Shown in pieces: positions 33,224 through 46,485 of a stretch of 64,000 nt of DNA (positions are counted from its first letter, which is position 1; each line of letters starts with the position of its first letter). A model generated the notes under the pieces. The model searched no databases. It saw only the letters and a program-made list of their open reading frames with translations, and had not been told where the DNA came from. The position numbers and the translations under genes are program-made. The stretch is from Brachycybe producta. Taxonomy: Eukaryota > Arthropoda > Diplopoda > Playtdesmida > Andrognathidae. The stretch lies in NCBI GenBank assembly GCA_036925085.1, contig JAUPFP010000021.1, forward strand, positions 3,684,027 through 3,748,026. Reading direction: 5' to 3'.

Positions 33224-36200
33224 CTACAATTTGGAAACTATTGTATCCTTATGTTTGAGTGCGAGATCCTTCAGACGGATCGCCTGTGCAATCGAACCGG
33301 CAATCTTCAATCTTCCTTGGAAATATGCCTGAAACAAACCCAGTATATAGAAAGTTAAGTTTTATTAAAGTTCTACGTCGTAAGTAAAACCTTTTCACCT
33401 TTTGAGGATCAAGTTTTCCTGTGATAAATTCACCGATGTCCTCGTCGTTAACTGTGAACGTAACGATAGGTGTCGGTCCTAATTATATAAAACGATTCTT
33501 TTAAAGCTGGTTTAAAGTTTAAACGGCCCTTCGAACTTTGGTTATTCTGTCTTTCAGAAGTAACATTAAGAAGAAATTGAAGGTGTTTTAGAAACTAGAA
33601 GGGGCAGACGATATATTTTTTAATTTTTGTCTATAAAACGCTTATAAAACATTGTCCCTTTCTCCTTAGCTCTGCTGAAACGCAGAATAACCTGAGTTTG
33701 AAAATCGGGCTGTTCACAAAACATCAAATTTCACAAAATTTCAAACATTAAATTTCTCATTAAAAAAGTTTGCAAAAAAACAAACAAACAAACAAACCGT
33801 CTGGTCCGAAGATAATTTTTCCCTTTCCGGACTTGGCATCTACTGTCCAGATACCTTCTTTTCCATCCTTGTTCTTGATTTTGAAACGATAGATTGCGTT
33901 TATCTGTTTGACATACGATTCTCCGTCCTACAAAAAATTTGATTTGATAAGATTGTGGAAGAATAACGAATGACGTTAAAGACATTTCGTTTCTCACCTG
34001 ATCGATCATTCGTTGAAGCTCTCCAAAGTAGATATTTGCTTCGAAATCTTCTGGGTTCACGCTATTAGCAGCAACTGCGCGAGCATGTAGAGAACTAAGT
34101 AGAAAATTAGAAGACGGTTATTATTGAAATTGTTCGTTTGAGCTTGAGAGCGGTAGACACACTCCAGAGTTTCACCTCCCACGTTAAGTTACTCGTATAG
34201 CTATAGCAACCAAACCGCAATTCGAAGCATTATGAAATTACTTTAAAACCTGAAGAACATATTAAAGAAAACACACAAGTTTTCTTAAAGCTGAAAGATG
34301 TTTCTAAAGAACCAAAAGGTGGCTAGCAAAATGGACCGTTTTAAGGGACAACGGTCTTCTTTAACATGGGGTCAATCAAATTAGGATAATTTAAAATTGT
34401 ATAAAATAAAAGCGACTTTAAATATTGCAACCAGAAAACATTAATACCTGGTCATAACATTCAAGAAGATATTATTGCAACTTCAATTATCGTTAAAAGT
34501 TTAGTTTAAGGGTAGTAAAGGTAGGTAGAATCGAGACCATGTTTTTGACAAAGGAAATTTCATTTAACAATTGCGTCTATGGTGCTAGATAGCACGTGCA
34601 CGCTGGATTGTCTACGCTCCTAAAGGATGAAAGTTGTACCGATTAGCATACTGGGGAAAACCGTGACGATACAATCCCACAATAGCTGCTCCTCCTAGTC
34701 CAATGTTATGCTGCAAAGCTAATTTAGCTCCAGGAACCTGTCTGCGTCCTGCTTCACCACGAAGCTGCCAGCAGAGTTCGGCGCACTGAGCAATCCCTTT
34801 AAACGTAATTGTTTCGTTAGGACAAATCAAATATTTTTCTTTTCTAGAAGAGCCACACGATTGAATTACCTGTGGCTCCAAGAGGATGTCCTTTCGATAT
34901 GAGTCCACCACTTGGATTCACAACATATTTTCCACCGTAAGTATTGTTTCCGGAATCTATCAATTCTCCGGCTTTACCTGGTGCGCACAATCCTAATGCT
35001 TCGTACGTTAGAAGCTCGTTTGCGGAGAAACAGTCGTGAAGTTCGACAACATCCACATCTTGAGGAGTAGCGTTGGTCGTGGCGTAGACTTTGTCTGCAG
35101 CTGCTTTGCTCATGTCGTAACCAACCTAAGACCAAATTTTACGTTATGTCAAATGTAAAAATCGAGGGAAGTAGCAGAGGTCGCATTTACCATTTTCATA
35201 CTGCTGCCTTCGTTGAATGTGCTCGGCAAATCTGTGGCCATTACAAGGGAGAGAATTTCAATGGCGTTTTTCTGTAAATTATGCTTCACGACAAAATCTT
35301 CCGATGCCAAAATAGCAGCTGCTCCACCATCAGATGTCGGACTATGAGAAAATATATTAGAAAGTAGGAATATTGTGAGCCAATTTATCATATTATCTTA
35401 ATTTTTCCATTATAAACGGGTGTCATTCGAGGTCTGGTTATTCTGATTTTCAGAAGCAACACTATCTGATATCTGATATCTTTAAAAATAAACCCTTTAG
35501 AGACAAATTTAAAAATAAAAAATTGTCATCAATATGAAAATTTATTTGAGTGATCGATCTATCATTCTAGTTTCTAAAACATTTAAACGTTTCTCCTGAA
35601 AAACAGAATATTTAGAATTCGAAGAACGCTTACAATTTTAAACCACCTTAATTTGTGAATATATATATATTTTCTTTATACAGATAAAAATAAAGCTCTT
35701 ATGGAGGACGTTTTAAGGTAAATAAAATATTTAAATAGCGACTTATTTGTACAAGTACACCCCAACTAACGAACATTCAAGAAACGTATAATTCGTATTT
35801 ATGAACATTGCAGCGACTAATAAACTGCGACTTCCAATTCATTTAACGAACACAAAACCCCGCGTGCTTACGAACATTTTACAATACGCATAAAACGAAA
35901 AAATAAATTCAACTTACGAAAAACATGTTAAAAGAACACATTATGTTCGTAAGTTGAAATTCGCTTGTATTATTCAAAATTGTAGAAATGTAGTCTGAAA
36001 GAGTCTCTATCAAATCTGTTTGTGTTGGTGATTCGATGTTTGTTTAAACTGGGTGCTTGTAGTGAATCACGTTACCACATGATGTCATTTGCTTAAAAAC
36101 ATGACTTTTAAAAGAGGCCCATATGTGTATCATATGATCAATTGTCATATCTTGTTTTGCGACATAAAATAAATAATAATATTAAATTCAAAACATGATT

Positions 36201-39200
36201 TGAATTTTTTTGTAAACATTAAATGCAATTAAAGCCAATTAAACAAATGTTTCAAATAGTGACCTTCAGTTTGAAACAGATTTAAAAAAAAAAAAAAATA
36301 AAATAGATAAGATAAAAAATGACCACATTAAGCACCTTTTTTCATTCTTAATTAGTTTGTGAAAAATGCATCCTAATAAGTCCTTAAAATGATAAGTTTA
36401 TCAAAATATTAAAGAGAACACCACCGAAAACCTAATTTATATTCACTCAGACTAAAATGTAACAAATGGTCTACGATTAAACTATGAAACTTTTAAGATG
36501 GTGAGATAATTTGTTAGTAACATAAGAAGTTTAATGAACAGGTGATTTTCGAATTCTGTTTAATTTCCGCGTTTTACAAGCGGCAGAATAATAATAAGAA
36601 AATTGAAAGTGTGTTAGAAACTAAAACGGTAGCTGAATCACTTAATCATATTTTCATGTTATCTTTCAAAATGAACATTTTATGAACAAAAATAAATAAC
36701 ATCATCAGGTTAATGTTGGGTTATTTTTAAATTAGCATTAAACAGCTTATTTAAAAAAAAACGTCAACAAGAAAATAACATTAAATGATTCAGGTACCCT
36801 TCTAGTTTCTAAAACAATTTCATGTTGCTCTTAATTTTGCAACTGAAAGGCAGAATAACCAAAGTTTGTGGTTTGTTTTACGCTTTAGAACCAGTGATAA
36901 ATATAGTAAATTAAACAGATATCTAAATTTGAAAAGTGACTCTGCAAGCATCCAAGAAGGCCTGTGGCAGAGGGCCACAAAGAAAATGTTTTATGGAAGT
37001 ATAAAAAAGAGCAAGACAAAAAAAAATAATTTTCCAATTTCAAACTGTCATAAAACGTTTATTTTTTAAAGATTAATTAAAATATTTCTGACCCAATACG
37101 ATACAGTGGTAAAATGAGTAATTTATCGTATTTGATTTTCATATTTCACAGCCAAATTTAGGATTTCCTCAAACTTCAATTTAAACCCTCAATCAGTTCG
37201 TCCTACTTTTATGTTTAGATATTATATTTTCATTTAATTTTACACGATAATAACATTTCTAAATGTGATATGTGTCGAAATTCAGTCATTATCTGTGTGA
37301 CTGCAGCAGATGTATTTATTTATGGTACGAGAAATCAAAATAGTGAATCGCTTCAATGCATTTTTTTTTTGTCTTTTCCTGTTATCAGACCATTTTTTTC
37401 TTATAAACTTAACTCAAGGACAATATCAGGTACATGAGTAATTACCTTTTTTTTAAGTCGCCTTTGGGGAAAATACATAAATTAGTAAAAATAACAATGA
37501 AATCTGTAATTTTAGAGATTCACGTCAAGTGTATTTGTTGTTTAAATTGTTAAAAAAAAATAAGCTTTTCTGTTAAGGTGTTTCACAAATATTTCGAACT
37601 TCGCACTTTCATGACCCTAAGAAGAAATCGAAAGTGTGTTAGAAACTAGAACGGGTAGCTGAATCACGTAATAGTATTTTCATGCTTAATTCAAAATAAA
37701 CTTTTTAAACATAAAAATTAAAAAAATATCATCTATTTAAAGTTGTATCGTTTTCAAACAGACATAAAAAGTTTATTTTAAAAGATATTCAACATGAAAA
37801 TATGTGCAAGTGATTGGAGCTACCCTTCTAGTTTCTAAAACACTTCATGTTTTTTCTTAATTTTGCTTCTGAAATATAGAAAATGACCAAAGTTTGAGGA
37901 GCTTTTACACTGTAAAACCAACTTATTACTCACCTGTTGAAAGTTATATCTTAAGTTAAACTTTTTTTTATTGTAGGTCAAATAGAAATTTAAATTATCA
38001 AAAGGTGACCCACATTCTAATTTGATTCTGGGCCAGGTTAAAAAAAATAAACATCCACGTTATGAACTTATAATTGTTTCTAGATGTACTTACGACCACA
38101 ACCGGTGTGATCGAACTTAAAATAATACTTACCAACACTGAAGTTTCGTTAAAGGTCCGTAGACAGTTGGAGACGAAAGAATTTCTTCCAAAGTGAATTC
38201 CTCTTGAAACTGAGAGTTTCTGAGAACAAAAAAAAACATTAAAAACCACACATTTTCTATTGGATTATTTCATGTTCAAAGATGATTTATTATAAAAAAA
38301 AAAACTACTTACGGATTACGAGTCGAATGCAAATGGTTTTTGTAAGCTATTTTTGCAAAATGTTCCGGCTTCGTACCTATATAACGACAATTAAATTAAA
38401 GTACCCGTGAGCTAAAAAAAAACAACCAATGTTTTGTTATAGTTGACGTATGAAGGGAGAATTTTTCAAAACCGTATTTTTTCATGTGTTCTTCTCCAGC
38501 ACTACCAAACATCTGCGCTACAATAGGAGAAGGTTGCAGGTCTTGAATACTAGTAAGAACTTCCAGGTGTCTGTCCATTGGATTGGTTCTATCCATAAAC
38601 TATGCCAAGGTTGAAACAACATTTATTATTGGTTAGTTGATGTTTGTAGGGTTGAGACAATAAAGATAAAACACACACACAAAAAATGCATTATTATTAA
38701 ACACGCCCAAGTCACAAGACACAAAAAGACATGTGATGTTTTTATATATATACTCACAAAAATTAAAAAATCATTATTATATTCATAGATAAAAATTAAA
38801 TTATTCTTATTTTTAGAAATAAAATAAAAGATTATACCTTGGCTCCCAGTGAACCCTTTTCCATTTTTTCAAAACCTAATGCTAATGTGCATTCTGCCAG
38901 TCCTTTTAATTAATTAATACAAAAAAACATAATTAAATAAGTTTTCATAGAAATGCAATCCAAACATTTTTTGTTGATACTGTAAAAGGCTAAAACAAAC
39001 GTTTTCGTAAAATTTCAGTTTAATTAAAAATGAAATTTATATTAAGAAAATTATCAATAAAAATTAAATTCATAACAAAATCGGAAATTATAAAATATAA
39101 AATGCTAATTGTCTATTTTTTTCTTCTTCAGTGTAAACAGTTTTAATCGTAAATTTTCAAACTTAAACTTAAACGTGAGAAAATTAAAATTATAATAAAT

Positions 39201-40943
39201 TATTTTAATAATAATAATAAAATTTAAATTAAGAAAATTTGAATAAAATTGAAATTTAAATTTAAAAAGAATTTGAATAAAAACGAAATTTCTAATAAGA
39301 AAATCGTAAAATAACAACAAAAAACCTTAAAAGTAATTTTTATGATCAAAATTTACAAAAAAAAAAAACTTTAGTTTTTCACAAATTACTAGCAATTTGA
39401 AATAAAAAAAGAATAAAATATTTTAAACACAAGTTTTAAAATTGGTTCAACTTCAAACTTCAGAAAAAAATAAAAAAAAGTAACAAAAAAAATTGATTCA
39501 TATGCTTTAATTGATATCAAGATTTTCATTAATACTTGTCCTATTTTTAAACACTCCATGGAAATAATTGCAAACGGGAAGGGGGGAGGAGGGTAAATAA
39601 TGTATTAAATAAATTATTTACCTCCTTCTATAAGTTGTTTTGCAACCATCAGAGCCGAAGAACCAGTTGAACAATTATTATTTACCTTTTTTTTTTTAAA
39701 AAAAAATATGTATATAAAAATTAAATTGAATTTCTTATTTAAAAAATAATTTAAACTCATAATCAGTATTAATTACATTATAAATTGGAATTCCAGTGAG
39801 GCCAATTTCATAAAGGGCCCTTTGACCACAGGTCGAATCACCTAATAACAATATCAAATTAAATCAGAATTATTTTTAATTTAATTTGAGCAATCAATTA
39901 ATTAAAAATATTAATTTCTTTTACCATAGACATATCCAACACAAGCTTGTTCAATGTTATCATATGTTAATCCACAGTCAGAAAAGGCTTTACTAACTAA
40001 TATAGACAATAAAGGGCACAATGTTTGAATACTTGGGGCCTTTTTAATATTTCTTTTTTTATAATTTATGAATTATTTCACTCAAATTAATTAATACACG
40101 TACCTGCTTCTTTAGCCATTTCAGGATAATCAAAATCATCTCTTCTTCCTGGTTTTTCAAACTAAATTTAATTAAAAAAATATCTAAAAATGTTGTAATA
40201 ATAAATACTTTTCTGAATAATTTTAAATAATTATTTTTTTTTTAAGTTTTGCAAATAAATTTAAGTATGTACCTCACAAAATAATATATAGATAAATACA
40301 CCACTATATGTTTGTATTTCTGATTTTTTTGTTAAAAAATATAATTTTATTTAATTATTATTTAAAGTTATATATTTTTGACAGGTAATTTGGGCCCTAT
40401 GACATAACAAAATAGAATAAAAGAATAAAAACACGAGCAACATTTCTAATATAAAAAGTTGAAGCATAAAGTTCGCTTGAAAAGTACCACATTAGAGGGA
40501 TGAACTAATATGGTGTTTAAATACATATACATTCCAGCACAAATAAAGCCATTTTGGCTTCAATAATGTGATGTCATGTGCTTCATAGTGTATTTATAAA
40601 ATAATAATAGCAGACGAAAAAGTGCAAACAGAGCAAACAGATCACTTTTCTATCAATGTATTCTATAGTAAAGCAGACAGCTCTAATCACTCCTAGCGCT
40701 CAAGAACGGATTTATACATCGTGACTGTGACGTGGCTCGACCGAAAAAAAAGTCCACGGACACTTATTAAGATAGAAAATGTATGAGACATAATTTTTAT
40801 ACGATTTTTTTTTAGAAAAATATACAAATCTATACTATTTTTTTCATAATCAAACAAAACTTATCTTAATTAATAATTACCTTCGTCATACCAACACCAA
40901 CCACATACACCTTACGACGCAGCGCACTTGCTATCGGAGCCAT
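33224..40943 (-). CDS. SCP2: Sterol carrier protein X: peroxisomal 3-ketoacyl-CoA thiolase fused to SCP2
   Basis: Sixteen exons on the minus strand: 40943-40881, 40161-40104, 39996-39925, 39841-39777, 39685-39622, 38902-38838, 38599-38473, 38376-38313, 38219-38133, 35341-35191, 35125-34870, 34796-34640, 34094-33998, 33927-33798, 33478-33399, 33328-33224; 546 residues, human SCPx 547. The thiolase part starts [11 protein letters not shown], has the catalytic Cys in [12 protein letters not shown] (C91), then [32 protein letters not shown] and [14 protein letters not shown]. The SCP2 lipid-transfer domain follows from about residue 425 ([30 protein letters not shown]). The chain ends in SKL, a textbook PTS1 peroxisome signal. 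SCPx thiolyses branched-chain acyl-CoAs, including bile-acid precursors in vertebrates. A stop in intron 12 (34612) could give a thiolase-only form. Confidence 0.95.
33500..33730. mobile_element. Main repeat family, short copy in SCPx intron 14
   Basis: Starts AAGCTGGTTTAAAGTTTAAA, TTATTCTGTCTTTCAG, AGAAACTAGAAGGGGCAG. The right part is truncated and ends CTGTTCACAAAACATC. Confidence 0.7.
34095..34639 (-). other. SCPx intron 12 with an in-frame alternative thiolase end
   Basis: Reading on past the exon-12 donor gives the short tail YNFHPLGA and a stop at 34612. If unspliced, this would make a thiolase-only protein without the SCP2 domain or SKL. The rest of the intron has no recognisable exon. 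Confidence 0.4.
35425..35665. mobile_element. Main repeat family, copy at the 3' end of SCPx intron 9
   Basis: Right end TTACAATTTTAAACCACCTTAA shows the CCACCTTAA terminus. The arm TATCATTCTAGTTTCTAAAA is present; the left arm is mostly lost. Confidence 0.75.
36530..36900. mobile_element. Main repeat family, copy in SCPx intron 9
   Basis: GTTAGAAACTAAAACGGTAG and GGTACCCTTCTAGTTTCTAA arms. Left end is GAACAGGTGATTTTCG, the CAGCTGATTTTC-type terminus. Confidence 0.75.
37580..37930. mobile_element. Main repeat family, copy in SCPx intron 9
   Basis: GTTAGAAACTAGAACGGGTA and CTACCCTTCTAGTTTCTAAA arms; right end GAGCTTTTACACTGTAAAAC. The 2.8-kb intron (35342-38132) also holds AT-rich unique DNA and no other exon. 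Confidence 0.8.
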
Positions 40944-43032
40944 TTTGATTTCAATGATGGATAATACGCGCATGCGTATTTCAAACTGCCTTTTATAATC
41001 TACATTCTCTACCTAGAACCGCTTTACCTCACTTAAGACCTAATATTCCTACGCTATTAAGCACTAAAATCGCCGTTTATTTTTATTTTTCATTAAAAAT
41101 ATCATAAAATAACACATAATAACGTTTTAATAATAATCATTCATATTTCTAATTAGTTTTAAGAACAGTGTCAATGTAGTTTACGTAGAATTTATCTAGT
41201 TTCAAGCAGAACTATGTTTTTTTCTAAGAGTCGCATCTATACAAGCGGTCTGATTTGTGATACGTTTCGTGTAATTTTTTGGCGCGTTTCATTGTTGTTT
41301 TTGCCATGCTATCGTCTAAGTTTTGCTTTAAAATGACTTGATTTCAATGAAATGGTTCTCTTTCGAACAGTTTAAATGACTTCTGAGTGTACTAATAAGA
41401 TGAAAACAAGGAGTGAGTTCGCTTTTGTGCGGTACACCCATTACAAATAGGGTAAGTCGGTCGAGAGAGCGACGGAAAGAGCGAAGAGAAGGGAGGGAGG
41501 GGGGATAGGAGGTTGAATTGAAAGGAGGGGGGGAGGGGAGAGAGAGAGAAACCTTCATCTTGGAATCGCCGCCGCTTAAATCTGTCGGCTCCAAAAAAAA
41601 AAATGGATTTTGTTTGTGTTTAAAGAATTGTTTCGCGCTTGTTTAACGGTTTACGAAAAACGTCACATCGCTCTGTAATATTGCGTTTTGTGAATAACCA
41701 AAGGTGTTCGTTGTGTTTTATAAGAACGGATAATTTTAGTTTGCGAGATTTTTGTGGTAGGTCTCGATCGCCAGCTCCATCTATGTTTTAAGCTGCTGCT
41801 GTTTCTTCCTTTTCGACGACGCTTACGTCAAGAGCCGATATTATTAGCAGGGGAGAGAGAGAGAGGAGGGGGGGTTTTGGGGTTTCTTTTTTTTTTTTTC
41901 CTTTATCGTTTTAACGGTTTAAACCATTAGTTTTTAACTTAAAATTGTCAATTTTACGTCATTAAAGAGCTTTAAATGTGTGAGTATATAAAAATTCAGC
42001 TTCTATTGAATGTATTTTGTTTGTTTTTATACGGTGTTTTCTATGATAGTGGGTGGTAGGATGAGGAGGGGAGGGATTGAATTGTATTGTAAGGAAGTAA
42101 TGCGAAATGTTTCCGCTAGGAGGTGCTTACGTGCTTTCACCGTCATGACGATGATGATGATGATAATGGAAGGGAGCGACACAGACTTAAGTGAATCTCG
42201 TACACTACGGCAATCTGTTTTAATTTTTATTCGTGGAGTTTTTTTTTTCAAGAATTGTTTTAATGAATTTAATGTTATTCTAAGTATCTATTAAAACACG
42301 GGATAAAAAAAGAAAACGGCTTGCCATGCGTACGTTTTGTTACATGAATCTTTGTGAATCTCTTAGAGATGATTTTCTTCTATGTCGTCCTCGTTGTTGA
42401 TGGTGGTGACGTTGGAAAAGTGATTTGACGTTGTCAAGAGTCAATGACATGATTCATTCGCTGCTTTTTTATTTGTTGCTTCTTTTTTGTACTTAGTTAT
42501 TTAAACTTATTATTTCGCCCGAAGTGAATTTTAGTTTGAAAATAATTTGCATATTTGTTTTTTATTTAAAAAAAAAATGGTGCTGCAGTTTATTTTGTAA
42601 TTTAAATAAACTGAAAATTCGTGTAGATTTTGTTTGTGGTATTCTGTTGTCTATAAGCCGTTAGCCTCCAAGCTCGCTAGCCTCCAAGCTAAGGCTTTGG
42701 AGTTGTTTATATAGGTTGAGCGCAAAGTACAAAAAAGGGGTTAAAAAAAAAGCTGTAGAATGGTCTGCATAGAGGCTAAGCGGCTACTTTAAGGAAAGAA
42801 TTTACAGAAGTGAAATGGGATTGGTTTCCGGTTGCGTGACGTAAAAAGGCGCTAAATTCAAAAATAGAAATGTGCTGCTAGAGAAGACCACTTGTTTTAT
42901 TTCTTGATTCAGTAATTGCTTTTGAAAGTTCTGACACAAGTTTTAAATAGAAATTGGAAAGCATTTAAAAAACTAGAAAGAGTAACTTGATTTTTTTTTA
43001 AAAATATATTTTCATAAATAAACTAGTTGTGG

Positions 43033-43234
43033 CACAGGCAAGTAATGACAGTAAGATACAGTCGTTTGCTTCGCCCCTTTTATGAGGACCGGCAACTTCT
43101 AATTGGTTTATTATGTGGTCTGACGTCACATGCCCCGCCATTTTCAATTGCCAATTGGTTGATATTTGGTCTGACGCTCTTAAAAGGGCGGAGCAAACGA
43201 CTGTACAGTATCTCCCTGTCTTTACATGCCTGTG
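43033..43234. mobile_element. CAGGC hairpin element, variant copy
   Basis: Termini CACAGGCA and TGCCTGTG. Arms contain ACAGTCGTTTGCT and AGCAAACGACTGT, and the inner GGCAACTTCTAATTGGTT shared with the next copy. Differs from the other copies in its outer arms. Confidence 0.75.
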
Positions 43235-43258
43235 TTTATAAATGAGCTAACTTTTTAT

Positions 43259-43468
43259 ACAGGCAATTAGAAATCGGGACAAACAGAAGTTGGCTCTACC
43301 CTTTTTTATGACGACCGGCAACTTCTAATTGGTTGGTTATGTAGTCTGAATGTCACATGCTCCGCCTCTTTTCAACGTCGAACCACACAACAAACCAATT
43401 AGAAGTTACCGGTCGTTATAAAAAGGGCGGCGCCAACTTCTGTTTGTCCCGATTTCTAATTGCCTGTA
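43259..43468. mobile_element. CAGGC hairpin element, copy 1
   Basis: About 210 bases, almost a complete palindrome. Left arm ACAGGCAATTAGAAATCGGG, right arm CCCGATTTCTAATTGCCTGT; inner GGCAACTTCTAATTGG pairs with CCAATTAGAAGTTACC. No coding capacity. Confidence 0.85.
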
Positions 43469-44282
43469 CGTTTTATTTCTAGCAGACAACCAAGTGTGTA
43501 AATGCGCATGCCTTCACATGATCCGGATGTTTTTAGTCGTCCGAGTGCTCTATTGATGCGCAACAAGCTTTTTGCGTCTGCTATTCCATTGCAACCCGCG
43601 AAAAAAAACGTGCTCTCATTGAGAGCACATACCGAGAAAAGCTCCGGACCCAGAAGACACTCGGATACATATTCTTTATCATGTGAAGACAGCATCCGGG
43701 TGCTGTCCGGACCTTGTGAAAAACCAGCCTTAAGGAAGAATCACACGCGCTGAAAAAAAGAATCCCTCTGAATTTCATTTTGTGGGGCATGTTTTTACCA
43801 AAGTTGCCGCCGTATATCTTGAAGTGCCAAGGAATACCTGAATTTTTTTTTATTCCTATTTCTATTTTCTGCTGGTTTTTCTGCATGTGTGATTCTGCCC
43901 TTACATTTTAAAATCGCCTTAAAACAAGTATTTTAAATTGCTGCAAAAATATGTTGCAAACATTTTTTTTAAAAAAAAAATAATATTCAAAATCCCCAAC
44001 CTATATTTATATTTTATGAAAAGTAAGATCATTTTATTGTAAATTATTTCAAAGGCAATTTAGTCATTTGTGCACAGACCACCACCGCAACAGAACGGCG
44101 AACTTAAAGCTAAACGGCGGCGGCGGCGGACACTGGCAGATTATGATAGAGAGTACGTGCTCGCATAACACCCTTTGACAGCTTATAAAACTGGATATCA
44201 ATTAAAATAGTGAGCATGAGCTAACATTTGCTCGTGCTCGGCGATGTGTGCTCGACGAGCATTTCAAGAAAACACGAGCATT

Positions 44283-44435
44283 GCTCGTGTTCTCTTCAAA
44301 TGCTCACCTTGCATCCATTCCGGAGCAAAATATGCTCGTGTTCTCTTCAAATGCTCACCTTGCATCCATTCCGGAGCAAAATATGCTCGTGTTCTCTTCA
44401 AATGCTCACCTTGCATCCATTCCGGAGCAAAATAT
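44283..44435. repeat. Tandem repeat: three copies of a 51-bp unit
   Basis: Units start GCTCGTGTTCTCTTCAAATG at 44283, 44334 and 44385, and are identical or nearly so. As 51 is a multiple of 3, several frames stay open across it, which makes spurious ORFs. GCTCGTG-like words also occur before and after the array (44224-44282, 44570-44700). Confidence 0.9.
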
Positions 44436-45639
44436 ATGCTCTTGTTTGTCCGTCGTTCAACAATACAAATAAACACCGTCCACACTAAACAAACGTGAAC
44501 AAGTCATTTCTTTGATGTGGGTACCGCCATCCACCCGATCTTTTTTGAACATGAGCGAGCGAATATTTGCTCGCTTGCTAATCGGTACTCACCAGACGAT
44601 GATTGAGTGAGAATGCTCGCTCGCTCTTGGCTCTCTCTTTTATGGATAAATACCGAGCTTGGTTACACGTTTGTAAGTTCGTTGAAATGTTGCGATACTT
44701 TTTGCTCGCGTTGGCGTTCGGTTCGCTGTTCTGTTGCGCTGATCTCTGAACGTCACAAGTCACGAAAAAAAAGTTGGTCTCGTTCCATCTGTTCATCTTC
44801 TGTTATACGTATGGTTTATAAAACAATCCCAAGGAATAACGATTATTTATTTTTTAGTCACAATAAAAGAAAAATATTCCTGAATTTGAATTACTATAAT
44901 TTTTATTAAATACATCCAGTCATACATTCAATAGTTAAGCCCAACGCTCTTATCGTCGATTTTTAGTTATCACACTTATTCCTAATACCTTCGACACACA
45001 TGAGTTAAACGGAATTTAAATTAAATGTGTTTAGGTGAATTATACGGAATCCAGTTAAGGACATGAAAACCAAATAAAAAAATGTCTTTATTATTAATAT
45101 TTTAAATTGAAATACTAAATCAATATTTTGTCAATAGTTTATATATTTTATACTTAAGTATTAACTCGGTATTTTCAAGATTAACTGAATAAATTGAATT
45201 TGATATATTGTTTGTTTGTCCTTCACGCGGCTCTGTAGAACACGTTTATTATTTAAATGCATTTAAATTATCAGCTGTGTATCTACTAGGTATTAGATCA
45301 AATTAACTCGTTCAAAATTCAGTTTTTACTTCCCTTTGACATAATTGAGGGAATTCCCGTTTGAATTTTTGATCAATTTTGATAAAAAAAATGGCAGCGC
45401 TGATTAAACGCCAAATTGAACAAACGCCGAACTCTTAAGTTTTTTTTGAGGTTATCATAAATAGTAATAATTTAGCCTCTAAAGCTACAAGTTAAGAAAA
45501 AAATACTTAGGTGCGTGATTACATCAGGGTGCTCCCGCGCCGAACGCACGCAGTACGCTAAAAAAGCAACTTGTAGATGGAGACTAAAATGAACGAAAAT
45601 GTTTTCAAACATTTGACTTTTTAATTTAGAAAACTGAAT

Positions 45640-46110
45640 AAGCGCCAAACGAAACGAACACTAAACTTGAATAAGCGTCAAATGAAATTGAAACAACCAA
45701 CAAGATGAATAAGCGTCAAATGAAATGAACGCCAAGCTGAATAAGCGTCAAATGAAATGAACGCCAAACTGAATAAGCGTCAAATGATGAAATGAACACT
45801 AAACTTGAATAAGCGTCAAATGAAATGAACGCCAAGCTGAATAAGCGTCAAATGAAATGAACGCCAAACTGAATAAGCGTCAAATGAAATGAACGCCAAG
45901 CTGAATGAGCGTCAAATGAAATGAACGCCCAACTGAATAAGCATCAAATGAAATGAACGCCAAGCTGAATAAGCGTCAAATGAAATGAACGCCAAGCTGA
46001 ATAAGATTCAAATGAAACAAAGGCCAAACTGAATAAGCGTCAAATGAAATGAACGCCAAACTGAATAAGCGTCAAATAAAATGAACGCCAAGCTGAATAA
46101 GCGCCAAACG
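45640..46110. repeat. Minisatellite, 32-bp unit, about 15 copies
   Basis: Unit of the form CTGAATAAGCGTCAAATGAA followed by ATGAACGCCAAG. Copies differ by single bases and small indels; outer copies are more diverged (AAACTTGAATAAGCGTCAAA). Lies about 400 bases upstream of the NIPBL start codon. Confidence 0.9.
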
Positions 46111-46485
46111 AAACAAATTCCAAAAGTCTAGTTGTCAATTCAGTTTCACGTTTGTTCAAATTTGGCGCTTGCAATTTTAATGGATGATTTTAACCATTTT
46201 TTTCCTCGTTTTTTTTTTTTTTTTGAATTCAGGAGTGGAGTGGAGTTGGGCTTCAAGTGGTGGGGTGAATTTCCACCATCTGTCCCCCCCTCGTCCTTCT
46301 CCCCCCACCACCCTCCTCCTCTTCCTTTCCTCCCTCTTCTTTATCCCTTACCCTCCTCCTCCTCCTCCTCCTTTACCTTTATCATTCAGGTGCGTGAATT
46401 CAAATCTAAAAGCCGTCATCCTCCTCCTCCGATTGGTTCTTAAAAAGGGGGAAATCCACTTTCCCCTCTTTGATGACAATTCGAC

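Larger units (their letters stand above)
40944..46485. other. Divergent 5.5-kb intergenic region between SCPx and NIPBL
   Basis: Should contain both promoters and probably non-coding 5' exons of NIPBL. It holds a purine-rich low-complexity stretch (41460-41560), a GA run near 41850, two hairpin elements (43033-43468), a 51-bp triplicated repeat (44283-44435), a 32-bp minisatellite (45640-46110) and a pyrimidine-rich tract just before the NIPBL start (46200-46380). No coding exon was identified. Confidence 0.5.

Noticed and set aside
41328..41594. Minus-strand 88-residue open frame
   Set aside because: Runs across a GA-rich low-complexity tract; composition explains the Ser/Pro translation.
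42010..42294. 94-residue frame with a Met-rich stretch
   Set aside because: Reflects an ATGATGATG microsatellite; both strands are open.
44228..44498. Overlapping open frames of 74-86 residues
   Set aside because: They arise from the 51-bp tandem repeat, whose length is a multiple of three; no domain or splice support.
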